NCBI GenBank assembly: GCA_965660815.1
Contig: CBFIBG010000089.1
Location: 124,001 to 188,000 of the forward strand
Reading direction: 5' to 3'
Source: Glaciecola sp965660815
Lineage (GTDB): Bacteria > Pseudomonadota > Gammaproteobacteria > Enterobacterales > Alteromonadaceae
DNA length: 64,000 nt
Position numbers and translations under genes: made by a program
Notes under the pieces: generated by a model
What the model saw: the letters and a program-made list of their open reading frames with translations, nothing else
The model's database searches: none
Told to the model about the DNA's origin: nothing
Shown here: positions 42,993 to 52,201 of the stretch, piece by piece
Numbering within the stretch: position 1 is the stretch's first letter
Layout: the number at the start of each line of letters is the position of its first letter

Positions 42993-43136
42993 GTGCTAAC
43001 GTACGTTGGGTAACCACTCATTAACCTAATATATGTTACAACAGTTAGCTTATTATGCCGTAATGAGTGGCGCTCTCTTAGCAATCGTTGACAACAAACA
43101 CGAGTTTTTTTACAGCCAAATGGACCTTGAGATAAT

Positions 43137-44003
43137 TTAGACAAGAAAACTCAGCGCGATAGTAGCCGTTAATATCATACCGACATAGTTATTATTCAAA
43201 AAAGCAGTAAAGCAGTCTGGCTCTCGTCTGTTTTTGCACAAATGGTACTGAAAAACAAACAAAGCCGCGGCCATCAATAATCCTAAATACGAAAAGTTCG
43301 GGAAGTGATTGATGTAAAACACAGCGGCAAGTAACGCCAAGGTCAGCGACTGGAGTAAACAGATTATCACAACGTCGTACTTACCAAATAAAATGGCACT
43401 TGATTTTATACCTACTTTCAAATCATGCTTGCGATCAACCATTGCATATTGTGTGTCATAGGCTACCGTCCAGAACAAGTTGGCTAAGTACAGCAGCCAT
43501 AACCACCAAACCAGCATTTCATTTACTGCCATAAATGCCATGGGAATTGACCAACCAAAAGCAGCGCCTAGTACAACTTGAGGTAACTGAGTATACCGTT
43601 TCATAAATGGATAGACGCTCGCTAGGAGCAAGGCGACAAGTGAAAGCAAAATAGTAGCGCCGTTAAGAAATAAGACCAATATAAATGCGAATCCAACCAG
43701 TAGTGCGAATAAGTTCTTTGCTTCTCTTTCTGATACTTCTCCTGTTGCTAGAGGTCTATGCTTGGTTCGCTCTACCGCTCCATCGACTTTGCGGTCGGCA
43801 AAGTCATTAATAACGCATCCAGCACTTCGCATTACAATCACACCCAGTATGAACACAGTCAATATTGAAACTGGTGGCATTCCCTGCGCGGCAAAAAGCA
43901 ATCCCCATAACGTAGGCCAAAGCAGCAAATATATTCCCACCGGCTTGTCGGCCCTCATTAATTGTAAGTATTGCGCTTTGTGAGACAGGGTTAATCCGAA
44001 CAT
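43137..44003 (-). CDS. ubiA: 4-hydroxybenzoate octaprenyltransferase
   Basis: UbiA attaches the polyprenyl chain to 4-hydroxybenzoate in the inner membrane. The 288-residue protein has eight or nine membrane helices and the two Asp motifs INDFADRKVDG (near 68) and DTQYAMVDRKHD (near 190). The start follows the ubiC stop by one base. Confidence 0.96.
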   Translation of the reverse strand: MFGLTLSHKAQYLQLMRADKPVGIYLLLWPTLWGLLFAAQGMPPVSILTVFILGVIVMRSAGCVINDFADRKVDGAVERTKHRPLATGEVSEREAKNLFALLVGFAFILVLFLNGATILLSLVALLLASVYPFMKRYTQLPQVVLGAAFGWSIPMAFMAVNEMLVWWLWLLYLANLFWTVAYDTQYAMVDRKHDLKVGIKSSAILFGKYDVVIICLLQSLTLALLAAVFYINHFPNFSYLGLLMAAALFVFQYHLCKNRREPDCFTAFLNNNYVGMILTATIALSFLV

Positions 44004-44004
44004 A

Positions 44005-44580
44005 TCAGCTCCAATAGCAAGGACTGTCTGGGAGAAAGGCTTCAGCCACTATAAGCTCGTATTGTTGTATCTTAAATTTAGACCGCCTTGCCCACATAGG
44101 TTGGTGAGGATCGACGACTTGTTTAGTAAGAGGATGGCAAGTTAATATTCCTATTTGGAAATCACTTCTAATGAAGTTTTTATCGTTAAAAATACGCTGC
44201 CCTAGAGGCTCATTTCCAAGGTTTTCAAATTGAGAGTTACACAACTCTAGCGGAAGCACACTGCGAGCGAACACCCAGTCTTGTTGTTGTTCTTTTTCCT
44301 GTTGTTTTGGCATTCCTTGGAGAATGACTTCCCGAATTTGCCATGAGTGCTTTTCAGCATTTTGTAAAATCGCCAATTCAGATTGGTCTGGTCTAATTTT
44401 TTTTTGCCCAAGCAATTCAACTTCAAAGCAGTTAGTAAGCGCTTGCAACCGCTCTGTTAATGAACCTGTGTTTAACAACCAATCCTGTAAATTACAGGGT
44501 AATTGATTTACATCCTGAGGCTCTTGCCAAAGCACTGACATGTTGAAAGGATAATTGTATCTATTGTCCAAAACTTTCAA
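44005..44580 (-). CDS. ubiC: Chorismate pyruvate-lyase
   Basis: UbiC makes 4-hydroxybenzoate from chorismate, the first step of ubiquinone head group synthesis. The 191-residue protein has the conserved REVILQGMPKQQEKEQ, the arginine in FARSVLPLE, the LGNEPLGQRIF block and the C-terminal glutamate in LIVAEAFLPDSP. It forms an operon with ubiA. Confidence 0.92.
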   Translation of the reverse strand: MKVLDNRYNYPFNMSVLWQEPQDVNQLPCNLQDWLLNTGSLTERLQALTNCFEVELLGQKKIRPDQSELAILQNAEKHSWQIREVILQGMPKQQEKEQQQDWVFARSVLPLELCNSQFENLGNEPLGQRIFNDKNFIRSDFQIGILTCHPLTKQVVDPHQPMWARRSKFKIQQYELIVAEAFLPDSPCYWS

Positions 44581-44710
44581 ATTTGTTGTTACATTTTGGT
44601 TGGGAGTTTATCATAGCAAAGGAATAATCTGTATAAACGGTGTAAGGCTCAGAACTTATTTTTATTTCATTAGAGCTAAACTCAGATATTCAATGCGTTT
44701 TGGCGTTTGA

Positions 44711-45007
44711 TTATTGAGTTTGATCTTCGATTTCTTCAAATACCTCAACCGATAAGCGCTTTGCCAACTGATTCATTTTATATAATTCCTTGGGGTTTGC
44801 ATTTCCCCAAAACTTCTTCCAAGAATCAATTGAGTCCCACTTAGCCATGGTGATAACAGTTGACCTATGTTCAGCCTCGACCATCAACACACTTCCATGA
44901 GCACCGTCCACCATATTATGTATATTAATCGTAGTGGAACGCCACACATCTTTGAATACTTTTAAGTTTTCGGGTCTAACCTCCCAACGATATATGACTC
45001 TTATCAT
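44711..45007 (-). CDS. Antibiotic biosynthesis monooxygenase (ABM) domain protein
   Basis: The protein of about 98 residues has a ferredoxin-like ABM fold (MIRVIYRWEVRPENLKVFKD at the start, MVEAEHRSTVITMAKWDSID in the middle). I place the start at 45007, where GAGGTAAGA precedes the ATG. The open frame extends 15 residues further upstream without support. Members are usually small dimeric enzymes or quinol-type oxygenases with unknown substrates. Confidence 0.8.
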   Translation of the reverse strand: MIRVIYRWEVRPENLKVFKDVWRSTTINIHNMVDGAHGSVLMVEAEHRSTVITMAKWDSIDSWKKFWGNANPKELYKMNQLAKRLSVEVFEEIEDQTQ

Positions 45008-45206
45008 TCTTACCTCGACAGAACGCTCATTTTGAATTGAAAATAGTGTCAAAAGACTACGCGCTAAAGGATTTAACTACAATTATTTTTTTGCATAAAA
45101 ACAGAAATGTTTACACGAGATAACTGCCAAATTGGGATTTGACGCAGAACACATATTTACACATGCGCTGAATCTGTTAATTTATCTAACGTGTTTAGTA
45201 GATATT

Positions 45207-45278
45207 TAAGGAGGTGATCATATGTCGAGTGTTTTGAATTTAGGTGAATTGACTATGGGTGGGGTTCGGAGTAACTAA
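45207..45278 (+). CDS. 18-codon ORF with near-perfect Shine-Dalgarno sequence
   Basis: The ATG at 45222 is preceded by TAAGGAGGTGATC (45207-45219), which is complementary to 13 bases of the 16S rRNA 3' end, at ideal spacing. The frame encodes MSSVLNLGELTMGGVRSN and stops at 45278. The following 50 bases form possible stems (GGGTT...AACCC, GGCTGG...CTGGCC), and a strong terminator ends the transcript at 45355. Together these look like a short transcript whose purpose is translation of this peptide or its use as a leader or sRNA. I do not recognise it. The coordinates given include the ribosome binding site. Confidence 0.5.
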
Positions 45279-45329
45279 CCCTTTCTTTAGATCCACCCTG
45301 GCTGGTTAGTTCACTGGCCAAGACACGGA

Positions 45330-45355
45330 AAGCCCCTTCAAGAGGGGCTTTTTTT
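45330..45355 (+). terminator. Rho-independent terminator after the 18-codon ORF
   Basis: AAGCCCC-TTCAAGA-GGGGCTT followed by seven T. It ends 48 bases before the FliL-like gene, so that gene must have its own promoter or rely on read-through. Confidence 0.92.
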
Positions 45356-45403
45356 ATCATTATTACCCTCAATAAATGCGAGCATTTACCGATATACTTA
45401 ATC

Positions 45404-45904
45404 ATGGATACTTTGTCAGCATTCGTCTTCAATAGGTATAAGTCAATGGAAACTGCATATAGAAACTTTTATTCAAATAGAAAATTACCCCATTTGTTTT
45501 TATTAAAGCTGGCGATAATATGCATGAGCTTTACTTCATGGATGGCACATGCTCAACAAGAGTCTGCAAGCCCGAATTATGCCTACATCGCACTAGATCC
45601 AGATATTGTTACCAACTATGCGGGTGACAACAGTAAAAAACTGGGTTATTTGAAAGTGACCGTTGAAGTTATGCTAGACAACCCTGAATACATCATGGCG
45701 ATAGAGCATCATATGCCACTTCTGCGAGCAACTGCCATCGAAATTATTGGGGCGCAAAGTGAACAAAAAGTCCGCTCTTTAACTGGCAGAGAGGAAATGC
45801 GCAGGGAAATAATGAACGAATTTAGAGGATTATTACTCAGAGAAACTGGAAAAGAAATGGTGAAAGATATTATTTTCACTAAGTATCTGCGTCAGGGAGG
45901 CTAG
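45404..45904 (+). CDS. fliL: FliL-like flagellar basal body-associated protein
   Basis: The 166-residue open frame has a hydrophobic segment (about 29-48) and a FliL-type periplasmic domain: YIALDPDIVTNYAG, GYLKVTVEVMLDNPEY, HHMPLLRATAIEII, then LRETGKEMVKDIIFTKYLRQ (all in part). FliL supports motor function near the stator. No other flagellar genes are adjacent, so this is a stand-alone copy, as is common in Alteromonadales. Translation may begin at 45404 or at the ATG 45446, which has AGGT upstream. Confidence 0.82.
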   Translation: MDTLSAFVFNRYKSMETAYRNFYSNRKLPHLFLLKLAIICMSFTSWMAHAQQESASPNYAYIALDPDIVTNYAGDNSKKLGYLKVTVEVMLDNPEYIMAIEHHMPLLRATAIEIIGAQSEQKVRSLTGREEMRREIMNEFRGLLLRETGKEMVKDIIFTKYLRQGG

Positions 45905-45980
45905 CCATTAAATCAACTGTTCGGCCACGCAATGCAGAGCAGCTGCGTGCCCGAAAACAGCTCTTAGAGTAATCTATTTT

Positions 45981-46301
45981 TTACTTTCCTGTATCAAAGT
46001 TAAATTGGGTTCGCCAAGCCTCAAAACCTCCATCCATGCTGTACACTTCTTCGAAGCCTTGTTGCAACAAAAACTGCGCCGCTTGTTGACTGCTTATGCC
46101 GTGGTAGCAACAAACCACCACTGGGGTTTGAACGTCATTTTCATTCATAAATTCAGTTAATGTAGTATTGGTTAAATGAAAAGATCCAGGTATGTGGCCT
46201 AGTTTAAATGACTGCTCGTCCCGAATATCGACAACCTTTATCTGACCACCTTCCAATTTATCTTTTGTCTGCTGAGGCGAAATATGCTCAAACTGTTCCA
46301 T
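45981..46301 (-). CDS. glpE: Thiosulfate sulfurtransferase (rhodanese) GlpE
   Basis: The 106-residue single-domain rhodanese has the active-site loop CCYHGISS (catalytic second Cys) and the GLHIPG-type motif LGHIPGSFHLTN. It transfers sulfur from thiosulfate to an acceptor such as thioredoxin or cyanide. It lies after tdh on the same strand and may be the last gene of a kbl - tdh - glpE unit. Confidence 0.9.
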   Translation of the reverse strand: MEQFEHISPQQTKDKLEGGQIKVVDIRDEQSFKLGHIPGSFHLTNTTLTEFMNENDVQTPVVVCCYHGISSQQAAQFLLQQGFEEVYSMDGGFEAWRTQFNFDTGK

Positions 46302-46333
46302 TAATACCCCGTCTATTTGTGTACCATTATTGA

Positions 46334-47359
46334 CTATGTCCAGTCTAAAATAACTTTACCCGATTGCCCAGACCCCATTATTTCAAATCCTGTTTGATAT
46401 TGATCTACTGGCATTGTATGAGTAATTATTGGACTTAAATCCAACCCGCTTTGGAGTAAGCTCACCATTTTATACCAAGTTTCAAACATTTCTCGACCGT
46501 AGATACCCTTAATTGTTAATCCTTTAAAAATGACTTGATTCCAGTCTATTGCTACATTCTGTGGCGGAATCCCCAACATTGCAATTTTCCCACCGTGATT
46601 CATTTTAGCCAGCATATCACTGAACGCAGACGGCACGCCTGACATTTCTAGACCGATATCAAACCCTTCTGTCATTCCAAGCTCGTTCATTACATCTTTT
46701 AAAGCTGTATTTGATACATTAATAGCCCTACTCGCTCCCATTTTTTTAGCAAGCGATAGCCGATATTCGTTAACATCTGTTACGACTACATGGCGAGCTC
46801 CAACGTGCTTAGCCACTGCAACGGCCATAATACCAATCGGTCCTGCGCCTGTAATCAAGACGTCTTCACCTACTAAATCATAAGTTAGAGAGGTATGGAC
46901 AGCGTTTCCAAATGGGTCAAAGATTGCAGCAAGGTCATCACTGATATTGCTTGGGATCTTAAACGCATTAAACGCAGGAATGACAAGATATTCGGCAAAG
47001 GCCCCCTCGCGGTTAACTCCAACCCCAATAGTGTTTCGACACAGATGTACCCGACCGGCACGACAATTTCTGCAATGACCACAAGTGATATGTCCTTCGC
47101 CAGATACTCTGTCTCCGAGTGTAAAACCTCGCACTTCGCTTCCCATATCCACTACTTCGCCCACATACTCGTGACCGACGGTCATTGGCACGGGTATGGT
47201 GGCTTGAGACCATTCATCCCAGTTAAAAATATGCATATCAGTGCCGCATATCGCGGTCTTTTTTATTTTAATTTTAACATCGTTTGGACCTACTTGAGGC
47301 TCAGGACAATCGACCATCCAGATGCCTTTCTCAGCTTTTATTTTTGATAGCGTTTTCAT
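46334..47359 (-). CDS. tdh: L-threonine 3-dehydrogenase
   Basis: Tdh oxidises threonine to 2-amino-3-ketobutyrate with NAD. The 341-residue zinc enzyme has CGTDMHIFNWDEWSQ, the GHEYVGEV motif, structural zinc cysteines in CGHCRNCRAGRVHLC and the NAD motif ITGAGPIGIMAVAVAKH. Kbl, encoded upstream on the same strand, cleaves the product. Together they convert threonine to glycine and acetyl-CoA. Confidence 0.96.
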   Translation of the reverse strand: MKTLSKIKAEKGIWMVDCPEPQVGPNDVKIKIKKTAICGTDMHIFNWDEWSQATIPVPMTVGHEYVGEVVDMGSEVRGFTLGDRVSGEGHITCGHCRNCRAGRVHLCRNTIGVGVNREGAFAEYLVIPAFNAFKIPSNISDDLAAIFDPFGNAVHTSLTYDLVGEDVLITGAGPIGIMAVAVAKHVGARHVVVTDVNEYRLSLAKKMGASRAINVSNTALKDVMNELGMTEGFDIGLEMSGVPSAFSDMLAKMNHGGKIAMLGIPPQNVAIDWNQVIFKGLTIKGIYGREMFETWYKMVSLLQSGLDLSPIITHTMPVDQYQTGFEIMGSGQSGKVILDWT

Positions 47360-47428
47360 TTAAGCCCACCTTGTACAAAGTACAACAGGATATAAAGTAT
47401 TTATATTCTTTTAGTATTCAAATACGTA

Positions 47429-48622
47429 TTAGATGACGCCAAGTTCTTTGCCTACCTCAGTAAAAGCAAATACGGCTTGGTTTATTTGTTCAATGCTGTG
47501 AGCAGCAGACATTTGCGTTCGAATTCTGGCCTCCCCCTTTGGTACAACAGGATATGAAAAACCTATTACATAGATGTTTTTCTCCAGCAATTTGTCGGCC
47601 ATGGCACTGGCTAGTTTTGCATCGCCCAGCATTACTGGAATGATTGGGTGATCTTTACCTGACAAAGTAAAACCTGCATCTTGCATTGACTGTCGAAAAT
47701 GAGCCGCATTTCTTTTTAATTTATCTCTTAAGTCTTGCCCATTTTCCATCATTTCAAACACTTTAATAGATGCAGCCACAATCGGTGGCGCAACGGAGTT
47801 GGAGAAAAGATAGGGACGACTGCGTTGTCGAAGCCAATCTATTACCTCTTTTTTACCTGAAGTAAATCCGCCAGATGCCCCGCCCAATGCTTTTCCTAGG
47901 GTGCCGGTGATTAGGTCAACGCGGCCCATCACATCACAGTATTCATGACTGCCTTTACCTTTATCACCCACAAATCCGGTTGCATGACAGTCATCGACCA
48001 TTACCATTGCATCGTACTTTTCAGCTAAATCACAGATTCCTTTTAAATTTGCGATTACTCCATCCATGGAAAAAACACCATCGGTTGCAATTAATTTAAA
48101 TCTAGCCCCGTCTTTTTGGGCTTTTTGCAATTGCTGTTCAAGAGATTGCATATCGTTACTTTGATAGCGATAACGCATCGCCTTCGATAAGCGGACACCA
48201 TCAATGATGCTGGCATGATTAAGAGAATCTGAAATGACAGCGTCTTCTTTTGACAGGATGGTTTCAAACAATCCCCCGTTGGCATCAAAGCAAGACGGAT
48301 AAAGGATGGTATCTTCCATGCCCAAGAAATGACTTATTTTGGACTCCAACTGTTTATGTATGTCTTGAGTTCCGCAAATAAATCGAACGCTGGCGACTCC
48401 AAAACCATGTGAATCCAAGCCTTGCTTAGCCGCGTCGATCAAATCCTCGTGATTGGCCAATCCCAAGTAATTATTGGCGCAGAAATTGAGCACTTCTTCA
48501 CCGCTAGCGATATTGATGTTAGCAAACTGCTGTGAGGTAATTATTCGCTCTTTTTTATATAACCCTTGTTCTTGTGTTTCGTCTAACTGACTTTGTAGAT
48601 GTTGTAAAAATGCTTGTGACAT
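47429..48622 (-). CDS. kbl: 2-amino-3-ketobutyrate coenzyme A ligase
   Basis: Kbl splits 2-amino-3-ketobutyrate with CoA into glycine and acetyl-CoA. The 397-residue PLP enzyme shows NFCANNYLGLANH near residue 40, the cofactor region SMDGVIANLKGICDLAEKY, MVDDCHATGFVG, and the lysine in LITGTLGKALGGASGG. It is the first gene of the kbl-tdh operon. Confidence 0.96.
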   Translation of the reverse strand: MSQAFLQHLQSQLDETQEQGLYKKERIITSQQFANINIASGEEVLNFCANNYLGLANHEDLIDAAKQGLDSHGFGVASVRFICGTQDIHKQLESKISHFLGMEDTILYPSCFDANGGLFETILSKEDAVISDSLNHASIIDGVRLSKAMRYRYQSNDMQSLEQQLQKAQKDGARFKLIATDGVFSMDGVIANLKGICDLAEKYDAMVMVDDCHATGFVGDKGKGSHEYCDVMGRVDLITGTLGKALGGASGGFTSGKKEVIDWLRQRSRPYLFSNSVAPPIVAASIKVFEMMENGQDLRDKLKRNAAHFRQSMQDAGFTLSGKDHPIIPVMLGDAKLASAMADKLLEKNIYVIGFSYPVVPKGEARIRTQMSAAHSIEQINQAVFAFTEVGKELGVI

Positions 48623-49191
48623 GATGTACTCCTACTAGGATTCTATCTAGGTTGTCTTAATGTGTAGAGTGTATCTGAAAGCTTGTAGGACACAATTGCA
48701 AATATGTAAATGGTTTACACCATTATTAGTCTGTTTGTCAGCTAATATTCACTTCAAAAGGAATTTTTTACATTTCAGTTGTTGGATCTAAACAGTTTTG
48801 TCTTAAAACAAAATAAAACGTAAAGATAATAATATTGTATTGACCAAAGCCATCACTTGTAGTTTAAAACTCAAAATCGAAAAGCGATATTGAATGTTAT
48901 GTAAGCTGGAGTTAGTAAAACTCTATAAAAGACATGCAGTAACAAAGCATTCTTTATGAGGATTCAACTCATTGTTTTTATATCAATCACCATCTTTCTA
49001 TTGTTTCAAATGCAGTATCTTTTATATTTTTACTGACGGCCAAAATAGAAGATTGGCCTCTGCCATTTAAAAATTTTTTAAATCAATAGTGAGATTAAAT
49101 ATTCACACATCTAACCCCGCTGATGAATATTATAAGGTTACATTGTATTGTATTATGAAGTGTCAAATCTTCCGGACAAATTAGAGAGGGC
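48623..49191. other. Long intergenic region upstream of kbl
   Basis: This 569-base AT-rich region separates the divergent kbl and zrgA-like genes and should contain both promoters. One short hydrophobic frame (ATG 48956, 26 codons) has no ribosome binding site and was not called. The stretch ATATTATAAGGTTACATT at about 49126-49143 faintly resembles a Zur box, which would suit the zinc-related gene that follows, but the match is weak. Confidence 0.4.
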
Positions 49192-49767
49192 ATGTTGAAA
49201 ACATCAAAGTGTAATCAAAGCAAATTTATAACGCTTTTATGGTCATTGCCTTATGCTGTTTTCTTGTTGTTTTTTCCATTCATTACAGTTGCCCAAGCGC
49301 ATATTCATGGAATGGGTGAAGTTCTTATCGTAGAAGAAGATAAACGATGGCAAATTGAAATTATCATACCCGCCATAGATATACTTGGATTTGAATCTAA
49401 AGCTAGCTCAACAGAGCAGATCTCAAAGCTGAAATCGATATTAAATATCCTTCGAAGTTCAGATGACATTTTAAAATTGCCGAATTTTTGCAGGGTTATT
49501 AGCAACAATAATAATTTAGAGAGCTTTATGAGTCAGAGAAATGTTGATAAAAAAACGCATTCACATTCTCTCGTCCATGATAGTCACTCTCAGCATAGCA
49601 ATGTGTCCATTAAAATAATAGCGGAATGCGAAGAACAGATTGACCGTATTGTTATAGAGCTATTTAAAATAGCTCAAACAATCGAATCGCTGTCGACACA
49701 ATACATAATTGATGGAAAACAAGGATTTGTTGAACTTAAGCCAACTGAACCGATTCTTGCATTTTAA
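49192..49767 (+). CDS. ZrgA/DUF2796-family zinc-associated secreted protein
   Basis: The 191-residue protein has a signal peptide (about 14-36). The mature start AHIHGMGEVLIVEEDKRWQI and the later IPAIDILGFESKASS are typical of the ZrgA (DUF2796) family. A histidine-rich loop (THSHSLVHDSHSQHS, about residues 123-137) should bind zinc. In Vibrio ZrgA works in zinc uptake beside an ABC transporter. Here no zinc transporter adjoins it, so it acts alone or with a distant system. AGAGAGG precedes the ATG. Confidence 0.85.
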   Translation: MLKTSKCNQSKFITLLWSLPYAVFLLFFPFITVAQAHIHGMGEVLIVEEDKRWQIEIIIPAIDILGFESKASSTEQISKLKSILNILRSSDDILKLPNFCRVISNNNNLESFMSQRNVDKKTHSHSLVHDSHSQHSNVSIKIIAECEEQIDRIVIELFKIAQTIESLSTQYIIDGKQGFVELKPTEPILAF

Positions 49768-50080
49768 TTTAGGTCCAGGCTGACTTGCTGGCGTAAGTTG
49801 TTTGACTCTCGACATTAGCCACTTTACTCACCATTGTTCACGAGTAGAAAGTTTTTAACAAGCCAACACCTAACAACCACCAAAACTGAATCTAAAATAA
49901 TATTTATCTCAAAGTTAAAGACAGTAGATATTACAGATGAGCAGCAACGGCAAAAGCCAAACGACTCATTAACATTTTGTTTTACCTATTTTCACCGGCT
50001 AAAAAGCACACATTAAAAACAACCGCAATGACGTTCCCACCATTTGTCAACGTTCGATATTATATCAAATCTTACATTAC
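49768..50080. other. Convergent intergenic region
   Basis: This 313-base gap lies between the zrgA-like gene and the glycosyltransferase gene. I see no convincing terminator, repeat or coding frame in it. Confidence 0.4.
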
Positions 50081-51130
50081 TCATGATGGATTGACGGTGT
50101 CTAATTCCATGATCACTTTTTGAATCAGCGACTTCACCTCTTCTACAGATATTTTTTCCATAAGGTCCTTACCTTTAGCTCTCGTGCCCCAGGGTAAACT
50201 TTTCCAACTTTTTTTATACTGCTCCTGTATACAAGAATCGTAAACTGAAGCAACAAGATGCAGAGAATTATATGGGCCGGTTCTTAGAGGGTTGCTATGA
50301 GCATATAAACCAATAACCGGTACGTTCTGTGTGGTTGCCATATGTGCAGGACCCGTATCTGGTGCAATAACAAAGGTTGCACTGCGGATCACGGTTAACA
50401 GGCGAATAAGAGAGGTCTTTCCAACTAAGTTTAAATAGACATTGTCAGTATGCCTTTGTATTTCACTCGCTAAGGTGCTATCGAGCTTGCCGGGTCCCCC
50501 ACAAAGCACCACTTTAAAATTCAACTCTGTCAAATAATCAATAACCTCTGCGTATCGAGTAGGTAACCAATTTCGCTCCTCACTGCTTGCAGCAGGGCTT
50601 ATGACCACGTATGGATTGGGCAGTGTTTTCTCAACATATTCAACGTCTTCGGGGAGTAGCGGAATATCCCAAGAAGGATCAGCTGGGGCGACGACCCCTA
50701 GCTTTTCAGCAAATCCCATAAATCCATCTAAGACATGAGCTTGGGGATTGGCGTCAATTCTCTCATTTATAAACAAGGAGTGCCCTTCCCTTGAACGTTT
50801 ATAATCAAACCCTATTCGTCTTTTGGCTTTGATCATGCGTGACACTAAGTTCGCTCGAAGGGACACTTGCATGACGAAAAGTGCGTCAAAAACTTTGCCT
50901 CGAAAAGCTTGCTTAACCGTCTTTCTGGACTTTTTGTCGTCTTTCTTGTCGTATACTATAAATTCTACATCTTTTATATGCTTGACTAGATCGTACTCTA
51001 CTTTTCCTATTACCCAGCTTATGTTTATGTTTGGCATATGCTTTTGTATTGCATTCACCGTTGCTAACGCATGACAAACATCACCTATTGCTGATAAACG
51101 GATAATACACAGTTCAAATGCTTTACTCAT
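50081..51130 (-). CDS. Glycosyltransferase family 9, heptosyltransferase-like (LPS core)
   Basis: The 349-residue cytoplasmic enzyme has the GT9 layout: ICIIRLSAIGDVCHAL-type N-terminus (LCIIRLSAIGDVCHALATV), the YVVISPAASSEERNWLP donor-site loop and the C-terminal FVIAPDTGPAHMA motif. GT9 enzymes add heptose or related sugars to the LPS inner core. It is divergent from kdkA, another inner-core enzyme, which supports that role. It resembles heptosyltransferase I (WaaC) more than WaaF, but I do not assign a symbol. Confidence 0.87.
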   Translation of the reverse strand: MSKAFELCIIRLSAIGDVCHALATVNAIQKHMPNINISWVIGKVEYDLVKHIKDVEFIVYDKKDDKKSRKTVKQAFRGKVFDALFVMQVSLRANLVSRMIKAKRRIGFDYKRSREGHSLFINERIDANPQAHVLDGFMGFAEKLGVVAPADPSWDIPLLPEDVEYVEKTLPNPYVVISPAASSEERNWLPTRYAEVIDYLTELNFKVVLCGGPGKLDSTLASEIQRHTDNVYLNLVGKTSLIRLLTVIRSATFVIAPDTGPAHMATTQNVPVIGLYAHSNPLRTGPYNSLHLVASVYDSCIQEQYKKSWKSLPWGTRAKGKDLMEKISVEEVKSLIQKVIMELDTVNPS

Positions 51131-51436
51131 AATGGTCTAATGCGACTCGCTAAAATGATAAGCTTGAATGAGAGTATTGGATACTAGCTGACAAACTGCC
51201 AAGTACTTATTCCCTTAAATTAGTTGATAGGACAATGACAAAAATTTCTTGTAAATTTGCAAACGCACGCCGAAACAAGTAAAAACTTTTGCTTTAATTT
51301 TGTTGTAATATACAACATATTACAGCGCATATTAAGCAACATCTAATAATGATGTGCTTAACATTACGAGCATAGTCAATAATTGCGCTTCTCAACATCC
51401 CAAACTTAAACATTCAGGAAAATCAAGGCTGACAAA
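51131..51436. other. Divergent promoter region with nested palindromes
   Basis: This 306-base region between the LPS glycosyltransferase and kdkA contains TGTTGTA-ATA-TACAACA at 51301-51317, overlapping GTAATAT-ACAAC-ATATTAC. It is a possible operator for the LPS core genes. Confidence 0.45.
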
Positions 51437-52201
51437 GTGGCGATAAATACTCGAGAATTCGGCGATAAAACTATACTCACTACCGACCATGCCGAATCAA
51501 TTGGATTGGATGAAAACGCGTTTCGCGTTGATTTTCTAGAAAAGCAAAATCTTATTACCCAGCAAAAACACGGTAGAGGCCAAGTGTTTTTCTTTCAATG
51601 GACAACGCATAATTCAGCCGAAACTTCACAACTGCAAAGATCAGAAAAAACATACGCCCTTCGACATTATCGCAGGGGTGGATTAGTCGCTAAGTTGTCT
51701 GAAGATTCGTTTATTTATACAGGGCTTGAAAATACCAGGTGTTATCAAGAGCTATATATCTTAGATTTCTTGCAAAACCATAACGTGCATGTACCTGCAC
51801 CTCTCGCGGGCATGGTAACAAGAAAAGGCTGGCTTTATTGCGCAGATCTGATCACCGAAGTAATAAAAGACTCGGTTGAATTGCACGAACAGTTAAAATT
51901 GAGTGGCATTAATTCAGCCCTTTGGTATGAAATTGGAGCTGAAATTAAAAAAATGCATGATATAGGCGTATGCCATGAAGATATTAACGTTAAAAATATC
52001 TTGCTTCAAAGCCAGCGTTCAAACACTCAGATATATCTTATCGACTTCGATAAGTGTTCTATTAAACAACATGGGAAATGGAAGGAAGCAAACCTTGCGC
52101 GTTTTAGGCGGTCGTTGGATAAACACAAAAACACATACGCAGAAGGAACGTTCACTGAAGGTGACTGGCAAACGCTTTTACAGGGATATCAATCCCACTG
52201 A
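51437..52201 (+). CDS. kdkA: 3-deoxy-D-manno-octulosonic acid kinase
   Basis: KdkA phosphorylates Kdo in the LPS inner core. The 254-residue protein has a kinase-like fold with RHYRRGGLVAKL near the N-terminus, the catalytic loop CHEDINVKNILL and the metal motif LIDFDKCS. The start is GTG at 51437. Its end overlaps the convergent moaE gene by 13 bases. Confidence 0.92.
   Translation: MAINTREFGDKTILTTDHAESIGLDENAFRVDFLEKQNLITQQKHGRGQVFFFQWTTHNSAETSQLQRSEKTYALRHYRRGGLVAKLSEDSFIYTGLENTRCYQELYILDFLQNHNVHVPAPLAGMVTRKGWLYCADLITEVIKDSVELHEQLKLSGINSALWYEIGAEIKKMHDIGVCHEDINVKNILLQSQRSNTQIYLIDFDKCSIKQHGKWKEANLARFRRSLDKHKNTYAEGTFTEGDWQTLLQGYQSH

Noticed and set aside
48956..49036. 26-codon hydrophobic frame upstream of the zrgA-like gene
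   Set aside because: No ribosome binding site and AT-rich context in which hydrophobic codons arise by chance.
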